DNA of 7,712 bases from Sulfurovum sp. (GTDB lineage: Bacteria > Campylobacterota > Campylobacteria > Campylobacterales > Sulfurovaceae), in the NCBI GenBank assembly GCA_003978375.1, contig QNZW01000224.1, positions 1 through 7,712 on the forward strand, written 5' to 3'. This document shows positions 6,251-7,712 of the stretch, in pieces. Position 1 is the first letter of the stretch. Each line of letters opens with the position of its first letter. Both the position numbers and the translations under genes were made by a program. A model generated the notes under the pieces. The model had not been told where the DNA came from. It saw nothing but the letters and a program-made list of their open reading frames with translations, and did not search any database.

Positions 6251-7043
6251 CTAAATTATCCTTTATTTCATTAAATATGCGATGATACATAGATGTCTCA
6301 GCCTCATGAGGTCGTAAATTAGAGTCAAGCTCTAGTTTTACAAACAGTTGATTGACCAATGTTTTAGAAAATACTGTCAAAAGATTTTTGGAAAGTTTTT
6401 TACGCGGTTGCGAAAAGGCAATTTTTAAAAACCTTTCAAACTTTTCATCATTGTGTGACTTGTATTTCTTTATTAAAAGCACAGCAGAAGTGACATTAGG
6501 AGGAGGTACAAATGCTTCAGGTTCAACCTCAAAACAAAGTGTTGCCTCCCCCACGCTTTGTGCAAGTACAGAAAGAGCAGAAAATGCTTTTTGCTTAGGA
6601 CTTGCAGAAAATTTAACGGCAACTTCTTTTTGAACCATGACCAGTATAGACTGGCAAAGTTCATCTTTAAATGCTTTTAAGATGATATTGGTCGCGATAT
6701 AATAGGGCAGGTTAGCTACCAAATGATAAGGTTCATTTAATAGGCTTCCTGACTCCCAACGCTCAAGCACATCTCCACACTTTAATTGAAGGTTCCCCTT
6801 TTGTATGGGTGCTTCAAATTCAGTGCTTAGATGCTCACATAATCTTTTATCAACCTCAAATGCTGTGACATTTCGAACTCTTAAGAGTTCTTTGGTTAAA
6901 TCACCTAAGCCAGGCCCAATCTCTGCAACACTCAAGTTGTCATTGGGCATCGCTTGGATGATTTTATGAAGATAAGTATCATTCTTCAAAAAGTTTTGAC
7001 CAAATTTTTTAGAAGCAAATTCGGCTAAATTTTCAATAATCAT
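6177..7043 (-). CDS. rsmA: 16S rRNA (adenine1518-N6/adenine1519-N6)-dimethyltransferase
   Basis: KsgA/RsmA uses S-adenosylmethionine to dimethylate two adjacent adenines near the 3' end of 16S rRNA during 30S assembly. From MIIENLAEF the protein has 288 residues. Motifs in order are KKFGQNFL (13-19 region), the SAM-binding EIGPGLGDLT (41-50), GDVL with Asp91, the catalytic NLPYYI (111-116), PPNVTSAV (181-188), SQPRKKLSKNL (211-221) and LRPHEAE (243-249). The open frame continues upstream to 7313, but those 90 codons lie across the hisF promoter and hisF 5' end and resemble no KsgA N-terminus. I therefore start at 7043, with AAAGG about 11 bases upstream. The last ~24 residues (DARQPKQQTRRPKSKARTRN...) are very basic, exceed the usual family C-terminus and lie within the 74-base overlap with rnj. 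ksgA and rnj almost certainly form one transcript. Confidence 0.93.
   Translation of the reverse strand: MIIENLAEFASKKFGQNFLKNDTYLHKIIQAMPNDNLSVAEIGPGLGDLTKELLRVRNVTAFEVDKRLCEHLSTEFEAPIQKGNLQLKCGDVLERWESGSLLNEPYHLVANLPYYIATNIILKAFKDELCQSILVMVQKEVAVKFSASPKQKAFSALSVLAQSVGEATLCFEVEPEAFVPPPNVTSAVLLIKKYKSHNDEKFERFLKIAFSQPRKKLSKNLLTVFSKTLVNQLFVKLELDSNLRPHEAETSMYHRIFNEIKDNLDARQPKQQTRRPKSKARTRNTKRS
6258..6264 (-). promoter_or_regulatory. Ribosome binding site of rnj, within the ksgA coding sequence
   Basis: Minus-strand AAAGGAT lies seven bases before the rnj ATG and encodes part of the KsgA tail (KDN). It is the main evidence that rnj truly starts at 6250, upstream of the ksgA stop, rather than at an internal Met nearer the catalytic domain. 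Confidence 0.7.
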
Positions 7044-7098
7044 ACTATAATAAACCTTTATATTACATATCTCTAACCCATAATTGGGATAATTTTTG

Positions 7099-7104
7099 TA
7101 TAAT
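7099..7104 (+). promoter_or_regulatory. hisF promoter -10 box
   Basis: TATAAT preceded by AATTTTTG gives the T-rich-plus--10 pattern typical of Campylobacterota primary promoters; no -35 box is seen. Transcription would begin around 7111, giving a leader of about 29 bases before the hisF ATG. hisF thus appears to have a promoter of its own rather than being read from a his operon. Confidence 0.6.
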
Positions 7105-7111
7105 TCTACCA
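7103..7111 (-). promoter_or_regulatory. Candidate ksgA-rnj extended -10 box, overlapping the hisF -10
   Basis: Minus-strand TGGTAGAAT is an extended -10 (TG, one base, then TAGAAT, five of six matches). Transcription would begin near 7096, about 53 bases before the ksgA ATG. Two of its bases are shared with the hisF -10 on the other strand. Confidence 0.42.
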
Positions 7112-7139
7112 TAATATAAAATGAAAAGAGATGCTTACG

Positions 7140-7712
7140 ATGGATTATTTCGCAAAACGCATTATTCCTTGTCTGGATGTTAATCATGGACGCGTGGTTA
7201 AAGGTGTAAATTTTGTTGGACTTCGTGATGCAGGAGATCCTGTAGAAGTAGCACGTCGTTACAATGAAGAGGGTGCTGATGAGATTACTTTTCTTGATAT
7301 CGGTGCGAGCCATGAAGGACGTGATACTATTGTAGATGTAGTTAAAAAAGTAGCACAGGAAGTATTTATTCCCCTAACAGTAGGTGGAGGAATACGTGAG
7401 CTTTCAGATATTTACAATCTTCTTAATGTGGGCTGCGATAAGGTGAGCATAAATTCAGCAGCCATAAAAAGACCAATATTTATAGAAGAGGGTGCAAAAC
7501 GTTTTGGTTCTCAGTGTATTGTCGTAGCTATTGATGCAAAAGAAGTTTCAAAGGGGAAGTGGCATATCTTCACACATGGTGGAAGAAATGATACGGGAAT
7601 CGATGCACTCATGTGGGCAAAAGAAACATATGAAAGAGGGGCAGGAGAATTACTTGTGACTTCTATGGATGCAGATGGTACTAAAGCAGGGTTTGATAAT
7701 AGACTCAATAAA
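7140..7712 (+). CDS. hisF: Imidazole glycerol phosphate synthase cyclase subunit (partial, runs off right edge)
   Basis: HisF is the (beta/alpha)8-barrel subunit that, with ammonia supplied by HisH, converts PRFAR to imidazole glycerol phosphate and AICAR, joining histidine and purine synthesis. The first 191 of the usual ~253 residues are present. Evidence includes [10 protein letters not shown] at 5-14, [17 protein letters not shown] at 33-49, the phosphate-binding VGGGIR at 81-86, VAIDAK at 129-134 and [16 protein letters not shown] at 171-186. Asp13 and Asp132 correspond to the catalytic Asp11 and Asp130 of Thermotoga maritima HisF. AAAAGAG at 7124-7130 lies nine bases before the ATG. An in-frame ATG at 7131 directly abuts that site, so 7140 is the better start. 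Reading continues open to the edge with no frameshift. Confidence 0.95.
   Translation, partial: MDYFAKRIIPCLDVNHGRVVKGVNFVGLRDAGDPVEVARRYNEEGADEITFLDIGASHEGRDTIVDVVKKVAQEVFIPLTVGGGIRELSDIYNLLNVGCDKVSINSAAIKRPIFIEEGAKRFGSQCIVVAIDAKEVSKGKWHIFTHGGRNDTGIDALMWAKETYERGAGELLVTSMDADGTKAGFDNRLNK

Noticed and set aside
5809..6274. Alternative frames on both strands opposite or within the RNase J extension (5809-6120 minus, 5834-6274 plus)
   Set aside because: They exist because the T-poor low-complexity extension lacks stops in other frames. The real frame has a good ribosome binding site and leads into the conserved core.
7077..7088. CCCA/TGGG dyad in the ksgA-hisF region as an operator
   Set aside because: Only four base pairs match and the flanks do not extend it. 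That is too short to support a site.
7121..7183. Short ATG frame overlapping the hisF start (20 codons, begins MKRDAY)
   Set aside because: No ribosome binding site precedes it and the peptide has no leader-peptide features such as a run of His codons. A chance frame is more likely.
7044..7313. A 90-codon upstream extension of the ksgA frame
   Set aside because: It lies antisense to hisF and across the divergent promoters, and its sequence resembles no KsgA N-terminus. The family start fits MIIENLAEF at 7043.
7511..7708. Minus-strand frame inside hisF
   Set aside because: It is antisense to strongly conserved HisF codons and has no recognisable product.

Overview
The window reads as ordinary chromosome of a Campylobacterota (epsilonproteobacterial) species. 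The reasons are low G+C, an RNase J with a long basic N-terminal extension closely resembling my memory of the Helicobacter pylori protein, the ksgA-rnj pairing next to kpsF and rluB-type genes, and promoters made of a good (often extended) -10 box with no recognisable -35. The genus cannot be fixed from this sequence; a free-living Sulfurovum- or Sulfurimonas-like organism is a guess.

Layout, right to left, because almost everything is on the minus strand. hisF (7140 to the right edge) runs rightward and is the only plus-strand gene. It is divergent from ksgA/rsmA (6177-7043), and the predicted -10 boxes of the two share bases. ksgA overlaps the start of rnj (4103-6250) by 74 bases. A 10-bp hairpin at 4061-4087 follows rnj. 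Next come an OmpA-family envelope protein with two BON-like repeats and a TolA-like coiled coil (2520-3932) and, 4 bases after its stop codon, a small membrane protein with a C-terminal helix-hairpin-helix domain (1958-2515). A second hairpin of the same size lies at 1917-1943. The last unit has its own promoter and holds kpsF/kdsD (891-1859), an rluB-type pseudouridine synthase (36-878) and, entering the left edge, the first ten codons of what looks like a clamp-loader AAA+ ATPase.

By function, three genes serve RNA and ribosomes (16S rRNA dimethylation by KsgA, RNA decay and processing by RNase J, rRNA pseudouridylation). Two serve the envelope (arabinose-5-phosphate isomerase for Kdo, hence LPS; OmpA-like peptidoglycan-binding protein). 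One is for histidine biosynthesis. The small HhH membrane protein is of unknown function.

I see no mobile element, CRISPR array, tRNA or rRNA gene, and no gene-free stretch over 300 bases. The longest intergenic region, 3933-4102 (170 bases), holds a hairpin and a promoter. Nothing here is a clear new system. The most interesting points are the coupled OmpA-like/HhH pair and the overprinted ksgA/rnj junction.
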